Assembly (NCBI GenBank): GCA_013822345.1
Contig: PNKH01000018.1
Coordinates: forward strand, 21,231 to 85,230
Source of the DNA: Isosphaera sp.
GTDB taxonomy: Bacteria > Planctomycetota > Planctomycetia > Gemmatales > Gemmataceae
Direction: 5' to 3'
Length of the DNA stretch: 64,000 bases
Shown: positions 43,434-51,665 of the stretch, in pieces
Layout: each line of letters opens with the position of its first letter
Numbering within the stretch: the first letter of the stretch is position 1
Translations under genes and position numbers: made by a program
The notes under the pieces: model-generated
Database searches by the model: none
What the model saw: the letters and a program-made list of their open reading frames with translations, nothing else
What the model was told of the DNA's origin: nothing

Positions 43434-44034
43434 CGCACGGGAGCACCGGGACGGCCGTCCGGTCGGTCAGGGCGTGGACGTGGCCCGGTGGTGCGCGGCG
43501 GGTGCTAGGGTTGAAGGACCGTCGGCGTTCGAGGGGACGAGGCGGGGGGTTTGTGATGGTGTCGCACAAGGGCGGAGAGAGTTCCGGAATTTTTCCGAGT
43601 TCCTTCTTGCCTGAGCATGACGGGGCGGGTTACAGTATCCGTACCCAGTTAGGATACTGGTGTTCGAGCCTCCCATCCATCCACACGACCCTCGCATCGT
43701 GCCTGGTACTCATCGTGAGGCTCGACGGATCTACCGCTCCGTTCATCGCCGGCGCAGTGATGCCGTGCCGGCGCCACGTACTGTCTGTCCTCGTCGACAC
43801 TGTTCACAACGCATCGATCCGTTCGTTGTGAGATGGCGGTAACAGGTCCGGGGGCATCGTGATCCCCGTACCACTCCCTACGGACTGATGGGCGGGTGCC
43901 CGGCCGGTCGGAACCCGGCGAGCCGGGTCGCACGCGCCGCCGTGATGTCCGTGCCGGTTTGCAAACCATCCTCCCGGCTCGTTGCCGGGGGGCTAACGGT
44001 TTGGGCGTTTTACCATCTCTGTCGGAGGACTCGG
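43434..44034. other. Long intergenic region upstream of a DUF1559 gene, AT-richer
   Basis: A 600-bp stretch less GC-rich than its neighbours between about 43550 and 43870. It contains a dyad CAGTATCC/GGATACTG (43633-43640 and 43652-43659), a run of T (43589-43593), and a hairpin-rich region after 43890. No open frame has recognisable domains. It could hold the promoter, a leader RNA or a degraded gene. Confidence 0.5.
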
Positions 44035-44955
44035 ATGAAGTCGCAGATGGCCCGCACGCGGGTCGGGTTCACGCTGATCGAGCTGCTGGTGGTGATCGCG
44101 ATCATCGCGATCCTGATCGGGCTGCTCCTCCCGGCGGTGCAGAAGGTCCGCGAGGCCGCCGCCCGGACGAAGAGCCTGAACAACCTCAAGCAGATCGGTC
44201 TCGCGGCCCACAACTACCACGACCGGTTCATGCGGTTCCCGGTGAACGCGCAAGTGGTGCCGATGGGCTCGAACATCGAAGTCGGCAGCGTGTTCAACAA
44301 GATCCTGCCGGACATCGAGCAGGAGAACGTGTTCCGGAACCGGATGGCCGCCCCGCTGGCCGACCCGGGCACCAACCAGAACCTCGGCGGCATCCCGATC
44401 CAACCGCTGCTCGACCCGACCGACACCACCACCGGGACCGGCGAGGGCTTCACCAGCTACGCGTTCAACCCGCTGGTGGCGAACGTCGGCGTGACGTTCA
44501 CCATGCTGCACACGATCCAGGACGGGAACAGCAACACGATCATGATCACCCAGCGGCCGGCCGTCTGCACCCAGAGCGGCACGACCTCCAACAACCGGTG
44601 GTGGCTGGCCGGGACCGGGACCGCGATGCCCGGGCCGCAGGGGTACAACCTGGTGGGTACCGCCGCCGCCCCGCGCGGGGTCGACGGCGTTCCCGCCGGC
44701 CAAACTACCGCCGTGTTCACGGCGTTCGTGAACACCGCCTCCCCGCCGGTGCCGACCTCGACCTTCGCCACCGGCATCCGCCCGAACGGCACCCCGGGCT
44801 GCGTCCGCGGCCGGGCCGAGTCGCAGACCGCCGGGGTCATCCTGGTCGGGCTGATGGACGCCACCGGCCGGACCGTGAGCACCGGCGTGACCCCCCTGAC
44901 CTGGGCCCGGGCCACCACCCCGGCCAACGGCGACGTGCTCGGGAACGACTGGTGA
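44035..44955 (+). CDS. DUF1559 pseudopilin-like protein
   Basis: A 306-aa protein with a type IV prepilin leader: a basic start ([11 protein letters not shown]) then [20 protein letters not shown], cut expected after the Gly. This is followed by [20 protein letters not shown] and a beta-rich C-terminal DUF1559 domain with the IMITQRP and W-R-T-like segments. DUF1559 proteins are expanded in planctomycetes and are thought to form surface fibres or to be secreted by a type II-like system; the exact role is unknown. ATG 44035 follows CGGAGG. It is the first of two in the window. Confidence 0.9.
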   Translation: MKSQMARTRVGFTLIELLVVIAIIAILIGLLLPAVQKVREAAARTKSLNNLKQIGLAAHNYHDRFMRFPVNAQVVPMGSNIEVGSVFNKILPDIEQENVFRNRMAAPLADPGTNQNLGGIPIQPLLDPTDTTTGTGEGFTSYAFNPLVANVGVTFTMLHTIQDGNSNTIMITQRPAVCTQSGTTSNNRWWLAGTGTAMPGPQGYNLVGTAAAPRGVDGVPAGQTTAVFTAFVNTASPPVPTSTFATGIRPNGTPGCVRGRAESQTAGVILVGLMDATGRTVSTGVTPLTWARATTPANGDVLGNDW

Positions 44956-45155
44956 TCGACCCGCCGACGGGCACCTGACAACCCGCGCCGCCCGGCCCCT
45001 CGGCCGGGCGGTTCTCGTTCCCGCGGCCCGTCTCGCCGCGGGCGGGTGATCGGACACCTGGGTGCGCCCGCGGCTCACCGGTGTCCCGCCCGCGACGGTC
45101 GCTCCGGCGGCACGCCCGTATCCTATCGGCGCCCCACCCCGAGCCGGTCCCGCAC

Positions 45156-45506
45156 GTGCCAACGTACCTCCCGCGGTTCGCCATTCTCGCCGCCCTGATC
45201 GCCGCCGCCGGGTGCGGCCCCACGCCCCCGCCGGCCGGGGCCGGGCCGGAGGCGTTGTACCGGCACCACTGCGCCCGCTGCCACGCCCGGGCCGGGGAGC
45301 CCGGCGGGCCCGGCCTCGGCGGGTCGAAGGGGCCGGACCTGTCCAGGGTCGGGGCCGCCCCCGGGATGACCGCCGACTGGCTCGCCGACTACATCCGCGA
45401 CCCGAAGAGCCGCCGCCCGGACGCCCGCCTGATGCCGGCGTTCGGCGACGAGATGTCGGCCGACGAGATCCGGTCGCTGGCCGAGTGGCTGGCCGCGAAG
45501 AAGTAA
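45156..45506 (+). CDS. Cytochrome c lipoprotein
   Basis: A 116-aa protein beginning with a hydrophobic signal and lipobox (AILAALIAAAGC). The heme motif HHCARCH (C-x-x-C-H) is near residue 37, followed by GPDLSRVGAAPGMTADWL and the axial Met in DARLMPAFGDEMS near residue 93. It is a class I monoheme carrier, anchored to a membrane by lipid. GTG 45156 fits the signal; the upstream ATG at 45081 would add a long Arg/Pro-rich extension. A family A repeat follows. Confidence 0.85.
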   Translation: MPTYLPRFAILAALIAAAGCGPTPPPAGAGPEALYRHHCARCHARAGEPGGPGLGGSKGPDLSRVGAAPGMTADWLADYIRDPKSRRPDARLMPAFGDEMSADEIRSLAEWLAAKK

Positions 45507-45595
45507 CCGCCGGGTAACGGCCGCCGCTTCTCCTTTCCGCCTCACGGCCGCCGGGTTACACTGCCGGGGGTTTGTTCCGCGAGTCCGTTTCCCCG

Positions 45596-45700
45596 TAGCC
45601 GTCGAGGGTCGCGCTTCGCGACCCGACGACGCACCGCCCCACGCGGACGAACACCCGGTGCGTCGTCGCCGGGCGAAGCGCCCGGCTCGACCGCACCCGA
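45596..45700. repeat. Family A palindromic repeat
   Basis: Outer arms GCCGTCGAG and CTCGACCGC, a first inner hairpin GGGTCGCGCTTCGCGACCC, a distal stem GACGACGCACC/GGTGCGTCGTC and a second hairpin GCCGGGCGAAGCGCCCGGC. It lies 41 bp upstream of the intradiol dioxygenase start. Confidence 0.9.
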
Positions 45701-45740
45701 CACAGGTGAAGACCCTTCACGTCCCCAGGAGTCGATCCCG

Positions 45741-46412
45741 ATGACCCCGCCGCTCCACGACCCGACCCGCCGGCTGTTCCTCCGGTCGGCCGCGGCCGCC
45801 GCGATCGTCCCGTTCTGGGCCGTCCGCGGGGCGTACGCCGAGGAACTCGCCCGCACCCCGAGCCAGACCGAGGGGCCGTTCTACCCGACCAAGCTGCCGC
45901 TCGACACCGACAACGACCTGATCGTCATCAACGACGGCATCACCCCCGGGGTCGGGGAGATCACCCACCTGACCGGGAAGGTGCTGGACGCCAAGGGGAA
46001 CCCGCTGAAGAACGCGGTGGTCGAGATCTGGCAGTGCGACGCGAACGGGGCGTACCTCCACCCCGGGAGCGACAACGGGGACAAGCGGGACAAGAACTTC
46101 CAGGGGTTCGGCCGGTTCGTGACCGGGAAGACCGGGGAGTACTACTTCCGGACCATCAAGCCGGTCCCGTACACCGTCCGCACCGCCCCGCACATCCACG
46201 TCATGGTCAAGCAGGGCGCGAAGAAGCTGCTGACCACCCAGTTGTACATCAAGGACCACCCGGGGAACGCGAAGGACTTCGTCTACCTGTCGACGAAGGA
46301 CGAGAAGCAGCGGGCGCTGATCACCGTCCCGTTCGAGAAGGTGAAGGAGTCGAAGACCGGGGAGCTGGCCGCGAACTTCGTGATCGTCCTCGGGGTCACC
46401 CCGTCGGAGTGA
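45741..46412 (+). CDS. Intradiol ring-cleavage dioxygenase family protein (Tat-secreted)
   Basis: A 223-aa protein with a twin-arginine signal (DPTRRLFLRSAAAAAIV). The mature part is a dioxygenase beta sandwich: SQTEGPFYPTKLPLDTDNDL near residue 41, VVEIWQCDANGAYLHPG near residue 92 with a candidate iron Tyr, and YTVRTAPHIHVMVKQG near residue 144 with Tyr, His and His ligands. It should split a catechol-type ring at a ferric site. Family members with Tat signals act outside the cytoplasm; the substrate is not known. A palindrome follows its stop. Confidence 0.88.
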   Translation: MTPPLHDPTRRLFLRSAAAAAIVPFWAVRGAYAEELARTPSQTEGPFYPTKLPLDTDNDLIVINDGITPGVGEITHLTGKVLDAKGNPLKNAVVEIWQCDANGAYLHPGSDNGDKRDKNFQGFGRFVTGKTGEYYFRTIKPVPYTVRTAPHIHVMVKQGAKKLLTTQLYIKDHPGNAKDFVYLSTKDEKQRALITVPFEKVKESKTGELAANFVIVLGVTPSE

Positions 46413-46420
46413 CGGTCTGC

Positions 46421-46481
46421 GGCGAGCGTCGGGGCGTCAGCCCGACGTGCATCGACGACCCACGTCGGGCTGACGCTCGCC
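46421..46481. repeat. Inverted repeat after the dioxygenase gene
   Basis: Arms GCGTCAGCCCGACGTG (46435-46450) and its complement (46461-46476), with outer bases GGCGAGCGTC and GCTCGCC. It starts nine bases after the stop codon and may act as a terminator hairpin. Confidence 0.8.
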
Positions 46482-46568
46482 CGTGTAACGCCGGGGGCGC
46501 GGACGCAATCCGTGCCCCCGTTCACGTCGTCGGTACACTGTCACCCTCACCTCCCCCGGAGCCGAGCC

Positions 46569-48932
46569 ATGACCAGGTTCCTGTTCGCCGCCGCGGTCGG
46601 GGCCGCCGCCGGCCTGCTCGCCGTCCCGACGGCCCGGGCCGCCGACCCGAGGAAGCCCGACCCGGTCAAGCCGCTCGAGGCCCAACTGTTCGCCCGGCTC
46701 CTCGCCCAGCACCAGGACCTGACCTACGACCAGTTCCGGGCGAGGGCGGTCAAGCCCCGCGACTACCGCGACGGGCTGTCGTTCGACCCGACCCAGGCCA
46801 GGCACTTCGACACCCTGAACAAGAAGTTCCAACTCACCGCCGACGAGCTCGCCCTGTTCAAGAAGCAGGGGCTCGTCTCCCTCGACCTCGGCCGCCGGTA
46901 CTCGTTCGCCGCCGCCTACTACCAGATCTACGCCGACGACCTGCCGGTGCTCGTCACCACCGACAGCATCATGCACGCCCTGCACAAGTCTTACGACGAG
47001 ATCCTGATGGACCTGGAGATGGGGGTGTTCGCCCCCACGATCACCCAACTGCTGGCGAAGATGCACGACGAACTCGGCCGCCGGCCGGCGGACAAGGCCG
47101 AGGCCGAGGCCCGCGACGTCGACCTGTACCTGACGGTCGCCCGCAACCTGCTGGCCGGGGCCGGCAGCCCGACCGAGGACAAGGACTACCAGAACAAGCC
47201 GGTGTGGGACGGCACCCTGAAGGTCGCCTCGAAGCTCGGCCAGGACGCGGCCGCGCTCGAACTGCTCAAGGAGGTGCAGGCGCTGCGGCTGAAGGACCCG
47301 TACGCGTCCGACCCCCGGGACCGGGAGCCGGTCCGCGTCTACGGCGGGGAGCGGTACCCGGACTTCTCCCAGTTCAAGCCGCGCGGGCACTACACCAAGA
47401 GCCAGGTGCTGAAGAACTACTTTCGCGCGATGATGTGGCTCGGCCGGGTCGACTGCGGGTGGCACGTCCTGCCGCCGGTGGACACCAAGGCGGTCAAGGC
47501 CGACAGCGACCGCGAGCTGCGCGACGCGATCCTGTTCTGCGAGCTGCTCGCCGCCACCGACGGGACGAAGGCGCTAAAGTCGATGGACGATGTCATCGGG
47601 TTCATGGTCGGCCGGAGCGACAACCTCTCGGTGTTCATGCTGCGGGACGTGGCGGCCGCGGCCGGGGTGAAGACCCTCGACGACGCCCGGGACGCGGCGA
47701 AGTTCAAGAAGGTGAAGGACGAGTTGGAGTCGGGCAAGCACGCGGCCCAGATGATCCGCTCGCAGCTCGTCATCTCGAACCCGAACGACACGTTCAAGGT
47801 GCCGCCGCCGTCCGTCTTCCAGGTGTTCGGCCAGCGGTTCATCCTCGACTCGTTCGTCCTCTCGCAGGTGGTGTTCGACAGCATCATCTACCAGAACCAG
47901 AAGCAGCGGCGGATGATGCCGGCCGGGCTGGACGTGATGGCCGCGCTGGGGAACGACGAGGCCCTCGGGCTGCTGGAGCCGGAACTCAAGAAGTGGAACT
48001 ACTCGGCCAACCTGATGGCGTCGCGGCAGTTCGTCGACCTCCACCCGCCGGCGTACTGGAAGGCGAACCTGTACACCCTGTGGCTCGACTGCCTGCGGAC
48101 CCTCGACGACGCCATGGCGAAGGAGAAGCGGTTCCCGGAGGCGATGCGGACGAAGGCGTGGCAGATGAAGCAGCTGCAGACGCAGCTCGGGTCGTGGGCC
48201 GAGCTGCGGCACGACACCATCCTGTACGCCAAGCAGTCGTACACCGCCCGCCCGTCGTGCGAGTACCCGGCCGGGTACGTCGAGCCGTACCCCGAGTTCT
48301 ACGCGAAGGTGAAGTTCTTCGCGGCCGAGGCCGGCCGGCTGTTCGCCGCCGCCGAGTTCCCGCTGCCGGCGGCGCCGGAGGGGTGGCAGCCGGCGCAGTG
48401 GGCGAAGCAGCACGCGGACCGGCAGGCGCGGTACGTGACGTTCTTCAGGCAGATGGCGGACACGGTCGGTCAGCTGGAGGGCCTGGCGAAGAAGGAGCTG
48501 GCCGGGGAGGCGTTCACCGACGCCGAGAAGGGGTTCATCAAGAAGACGGTGGACGCCCGCGGCGGGGGGAGCGGCCCGCCGCGGTACGACGGGTGGTATC
48601 CGAACCTGTTCTTCCACCGGAGCGAGTGCAGCGAGTGGGCCCCGGTGGTGGCGGACGTGCACACCGACCCGGAGTCGCAGACGTGCCTGGAGGTGGCGGT
48701 CGGGGACGCGATGCTCGGCCTGGTCGCGGTCGACAATGACGGGGACCGGATGGTGTACGTCGGCCCGCTGTACTCGTACTACGAGTTCCGCCAGCCGGTC
48801 GGGCAGCGGCTGACCGACCCGGAGTGGGCCCAGATGATCTCCGGCGGGAAGACCCCGCCGCGGCCGGAGTGGACCAAGGCGTTCGCCGCCCCGCCGCGGA
48901 AGGACCCGAACCCCGGCCCGCGGCCGCGGTGA
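46569..48932 (+). CDS. DUF3160 secreted protein
   Basis: A 787-aa protein with signal TRFLFAAAVGAAAGLLAVPTA. The rest is a large helical DUF3160 domain: YYQIYADDLPVLVTTDSIMH near residue 118, LHKSYDEILMDLEMGV, FKPRGHYTKSQVLKNYFRAM near residue 272, and LASRQFVDLHPPAYWKANL-like sequence near residue 485. DUF3160 proteins occur in extracellular settings in many phyla with unknown activity. ATG 46569 opens the signal. The gene converges on the TIGR03066 gene with a family D repeat between. Confidence 0.85.
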   Translation: MTRFLFAAAVGAAAGLLAVPTARAADPRKPDPVKPLEAQLFARLLAQHQDLTYDQFRARAVKPRDYRDGLSFDPTQARHFDTLNKKFQLTADELALFKKQGLVSLDLGRRYSFAAAYYQIYADDLPVLVTTDSIMHALHKSYDEILMDLEMGVFAPTITQLLAKMHDELGRRPADKAEAEARDVDLYLTVARNLLAGAGSPTEDKDYQNKPVWDGTLKVASKLGQDAAALELLKEVQALRLKDPYASDPRDREPVRVYGGERYPDFSQFKPRGHYTKSQVLKNYFRAMMWLGRVDCGWHVLPPVDTKAVKADSDRELRDAILFCELLAATDGTKALKSMDDVIGFMVGRSDNLSVFMLRDVAAAAGVKTLDDARDAAKFKKVKDELESGKHAAQMIRSQLVISNPNDTFKVPPPSVFQVFGQRFILDSFVLSQVVFDSIIYQNQKQRRMMPAGLDVMAALGNDEALGLLEPELKKWNYSANLMASRQFVDLHPPAYWKANLYTLWLDCLRTLDDAMAKEKRFPEAMRTKAWQMKQLQTQLGSWAELRHDTILYAKQSYTARPSCEYPAGYVEPYPEFYAKVKFFAAEAGRLFAAAEFPLPAAPEGWQPAQWAKQHADRQARYVTFFRQMADTVGQLEGLAKKELAGEAFTDAEKGFIKKTVDARGGGSGPPRYDGWYPNLFFHRSECSEWAPVVADVHTDPESQTCLEVAVGDAMLGLVAVDNDGDRMVYVGPLYSYYEFRQPVGQRLTDPEWAQMISGGKTPPRPEWTKAFAAPPRKDPNPGPRPR

Positions 48933-48942
48933 CATGAAGCCC

Positions 48943-48999
48943 CGGTTCGCCGCTTGCGGCGTTGCGGGTGGTGCCCGCAACGCCGCAAGCGGCGAACCG
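48943..48999. repeat. Family D inverted repeat between convergent genes
   Basis: Perfect 26-nt arms (48943-48968 and 48974-48999) beginning CGGTTCGCCGCTTGCGGCGT. It lies between the DUF3160 stop and the TIGR03066 stop and could terminate both transcripts. Confidence 0.9.
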
Positions 49000-49005
49000 A
49001 CGCCG

Positions 49006-49368
49006 TCACTTCTTCTTCTTGAACACGTCGATCTTCTTGTCCTTGTCCTCGATCTCGAGGGCGTCGTCGGTCAGCTTCTTGACCGTCGCCGTCTCCTCGA
49101 TGCTCGTGTCCCCGACCTTCAGCTTCACCGTCAGCTTGTCGTCCTTCAGGGTGTAGGTGCCGTCGAACTTCATCTCCTGCCCGTCCGCCTTGACGGCCAC
49201 GTTCAGCTTCCCGTCCTTGGTGAACTCGACCGTCGCCCCGACCGGCAGGTCGCCGCCGGACTTGGTCAGCTCCCACACCCCGACCAGCTTCTTCGCGTCC
49301 TCCGGGGCCGCCGTGCCGGCGGCCGCGGCGACCAGCACGGCCAGGGCCGCGGCGCTCAGGGTCTTCAT
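49006..49368 (-). CDS. TIGR03066-family secreted protein
   Basis: A 120-aa protein with signal KTLSAAALAVLVAAAAGTAA. The mature beta-rich part has EDAKKLVGVWELTKSGGDLP near residue 23 and FDGTYTLKDDKLTVKLKVGD near residue 69, the pattern of the small planctomycete TIGR03066 family, whose function is unknown. ATG 49368 is preceded by GAGGAGA. It ends with a lysine-rich tail. Confidence 0.85.
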   Translation of the reverse strand: MKTLSAAALAVLVAAAAGTAAPEDAKKLVGVWELTKSGGDLPVGATVEFTKDGKLNVAVKADGQEMKFDGTYTLKDDKLTVKLKVGDTSIEETATVKKLTDDALEIEDKDKKIDVFKKKK

Positions 49369-49465
49369 GCGAGTCTCCTCCTGGCCCGCGGGAAGCCGGG
49401 TGTCGGCCGCGGCGGGCCGGGGGATGGTACGGACGCGGGGCGGCGGCGCGGAAGTGGGCGGGCGT

Positions 49466-50083
49466 TCAGAGGGCGAGGACGGCGGCCACCGCCGCGACCA
49501 CGTCCCCGACATCGGCCAGGCCGCCGACCCCCACGTCCCCGCACGCCAGCGCCTTGGCCACCGGCGCGACGACCCGCAGCAGGCGGCTCCGGTCGTTGAT
49601 CTGGGCGATCAGGTCGTCGTCGCCGAGGTGCGCCGGGAGGTGGCCGGCCCCGAAGTCGGCGGCGACCGCCCGGAGGTGGCGGCGGGTGAACGGGTGCTGC
49701 CACATCAGGGTGTTCATCGCCGGGGCGAGGACCACCGGCCGGGCCGGGTCCCACGCCCGCCAGACGCACGTCAGGCAGTTGTCGCACAGCCCGACCGCGA
49801 GCTTCGCCAGGGTGTTGGCGTCGAGCGGGGCGATCGCGAACACGTCCGCCCACTTCCGCAGCTCGACGTGCAGCACCGGGTCGCCGCGCGCGTACCGGTC
49901 GCCCGGCCACTCGTCGGCGTCGCGGACCACGGGGCCGCCGACGGCGGCCGGGTCGAAGAAGTAGGCGGCGGCGTCGGTGGCGACGACCTTGACCGCGTGC
50001 CCGGCGGCGGTGAGGGCGTCGAACAGGGCCGGGACGCGGACCGCCGCGACGCTCCCGGTCGCCCCGAGCAGGACGTTCGCCAT
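49466..50083 (-). CDS. coaC: CoaC-like flavoprotein (phosphopantothenoylcysteine decarboxylase family)
   Basis: A 205-aa HFCD-fold flavoprotein. Seen: LLGATGSVAAVRVPAL near the N-terminus (flavin-binding loop), LRKWADVFAIAPLDANTLAK near residue 75, and APAMNTLMWQHPFTRRHL near residue 118, the substrate-clamp signature of CoaC. It is a stand-alone decarboxylase domain, without the CoaB half that follows in bifunctional Dfp proteins, and it may serve coenzyme A synthesis or a paralogous peptide decarboxylation. ATG 50083 opens the Rossmann motif. Confidence 0.8.
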   Translation of the reverse strand: MANVLLGATGSVAAVRVPALFDALTAAGHAVKVVATDAAAYFFDPAAVGGPVVRDADEWPGDRYARGDPVLHVELRKWADVFAIAPLDANTLAKLAVGLCDNCLTCVWRAWDPARPVVLAPAMNTLMWQHPFTRRHLRAVAADFGAGHLPAHLGDDDLIAQINDRSRLLRVVAPVAKALACGDVGVGGLADVGDVVAAVAAVLAL

Positions 50084-50227
50084 GCCGTGGCCCTCCGCGT
50101 GAAAAATGGTGTCAAGCCTACCGCCCGGCGCCGCCCGCGGAAGGTCGGTTGCGGCCGGGTGGGCTGGACACGACCGCCCGGGTTGCGGGAGAATCGCCCC
50201 GAACCGCTCCCGGCAAGGAGGCCGACC

Positions 50228-51568
50228 GTGGGACTGCCGCTCTGGCTCACGAAGCTGCTCGTCCGCACCGGGGCCGCCCGGTTCACGCCACGGGCCCGCC
50301 GCCTCGCCGGCGACGGTACCGCCTTCCTCCGGTATTATTCGGACCGCGTCCTCGCCGCCCCAATCGACGACCTCCTCGACCCGGCGTTCGTCCCCGACCC
50401 GCCCGGCCCGGACGTGATCGACCTCAACCCGCCGGCCCCGACCTCGTCCGGCGTCAGCCTCGGCCGGCTGACCGGCGGCCGCGACGGCAACCCGCCGCCA
50501 CACGGCCTGGCCGAACTCCGGGCCGCGGTCGCCCGCCGCTACGGCCAACTCGACAACCGCACGCTCAACCCGGACACCGATGTTCTCGTGACGCACGGGG
50601 CGACCGGCGCCCTGGCCGCCGCCCTCGACGCGTTCGTCAATCCGGGTGACCGGGTGGTGCTGTTCGACCCGTGTTCGCCGCTGTTCGCGCTCGGGGCGAG
50701 GAGCCGGCGGGCGGCCGTCCGGTGGGTGCCGGCGTGGACCGAGGACGGGCGGGCGCGCTACCCGGCGGCGGCGTTCGAGAAGGCGATGCGCGGGGCGAAG
50801 GTGCTGCTCCTGTCCGACCCCGGGAACCCGGCCGGCGGGTGCCTGGCGGACGACGACCTCGACCACGTCGCGTGGATCGCCGCCGCCTACGACGTGCTCG
50901 TGTTCGCCGACGAGTCGTTCGCCCGGTTCCGGTACGGACCGCGGGGCAAGGCGGTCGGCACCCTCGCCGGCGCCGACAAGCGGGTCCTGACCGCCGGGTC
51001 GGTGACGCACGAGTTCGGCCTCGGGGCGCTGCGGGTCGGGTGGCTGGCCGGGCCGCGGCACCTGGTCCGGGCGTGCGGGCTGACGCAGAACCTCGCCGCC
51101 CCGTTCGTCCCGGCGGTGTGCCAGCAGGCGGCGGCCCGCGCCCTGTCCGACCCCGACGCCGACTTCGCCCCGACCCTCGACCGCCTCCGCGAGCGGCGCG
51201 ACTACGCCCACGACCGGCTGCAGGCGGCGGGGCTGGAGCCGGACCGGCCAGGCGGCGGGCTGTTCCTGTGGGTGCCGGTCGCCGGCCTCGGCCTCGACGG
51301 CCGGGCGTTCGCCGAGCAACTGTACCGCGAGGAGCGGGTGCGGGTCGGGCCGGGGTGCGCGTTCGGGCCGGGCGGGGCGGGTCACGTCCGGGTCGGGTTC
51401 GCGGGCGACGACGGGCGACTGCGCGAGGGCTTGGCCCGGCTGGCCGCGTTCGTCGACCGAGTGAAGAACGGCTCGGCCTCACCTGCGGCGCCGGTCGAGG
51501 AGCCCGCGCCGGCGGAGCAGGGCGAGGCGGTCGCGGAGGGGCCGAAGCCGGCGTTCAGCCGGGTGTGA
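50228..51568 (+). CDS. Aminotransferase class I/II fold protein with His at the PLP-lysine position
   Basis: A 446-aa fold-type I protein. Typical motifs are present: THGATGALAAALDAFVNPGD near residue 119, SDPGNPAGGCLADDDL near residue 197, VFADESFARFRYG near residue 229, GLGALRVGWLAGP near residue 263 and HVRVGFAGDDG near the C-terminus (carboxylate Arg). The Schiff-base lysine, expected in the sequence before the LRVGW segment, is replaced: the segment reads AGSVTHEFGLG, with His in the Lys position. It may therefore be an inactive paralogue or a binding protein. GTG 50228 follows AAGGAGG. Confidence 0.8.
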   Translation: MGLPLWLTKLLVRTGAARFTPRARRLAGDGTAFLRYYSDRVLAAPIDDLLDPAFVPDPPGPDVIDLNPPAPTSSGVSLGRLTGGRDGNPPPHGLAELRAAVARRYGQLDNRTLNPDTDVLVTHGATGALAAALDAFVNPGDRVVLFDPCSPLFALGARSRRAAVRWVPAWTEDGRARYPAAAFEKAMRGAKVLLLSDPGNPAGGCLADDDLDHVAWIAAAYDVLVFADESFARFRYGPRGKAVGTLAGADKRVLTAGSVTHEFGLGALRVGWLAGPRHLVRACGLTQNLAAPFVPAVCQQAAARALSDPDADFAPTLDRLRERRDYAHDRLQAAGLEPDRPGGGLFLWVPVAGLGLDGRAFAEQLYREERVRVGPGCAFGPGGAGHVRVGFAGDDGRLREGLARLAAFVDRVKNGSASPAAPVEEPAPAEQGEAVAEGPKPAFSRV

Positions 51569-51577
51569 CGGTTTCCG

Positions 51578-51659
51578 GGCGAACCCGGAGCGTCAGCGAC
51601 GGGGTGGGTACGCGGCAGAATGCGTGTACCCACCCCGTCGCTGACGCTCCGGGTTCGCC
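51578..51659. repeat. Family C palindromic repeat
   Basis: Perfect 34-nt arms (51578-51611 and 51626-51659) beginning GGCGAACCCGGAGCGTCAGC. It is nearly identical to the element at 54811. It separates the convergent aminotransferase-fold and STN-domain genes. Confidence 0.9.
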
Positions 51660-51665
51660 CCACAG

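Noticed and set aside
43467..43697. Short open frames in the 43434-44034 gap
   Set aside because: No recognisable domain, no good ribosome site and inconsistent codon use; the region was kept as a non-coding stretch.
43855..43990. A second riboswitch upstream of the 44035 DUF1559 gene
   Set aside because: Hairpins are present, but no known aptamer consensus (cobalamin, cyclic di-GMP, glycine, SAM) could be matched.
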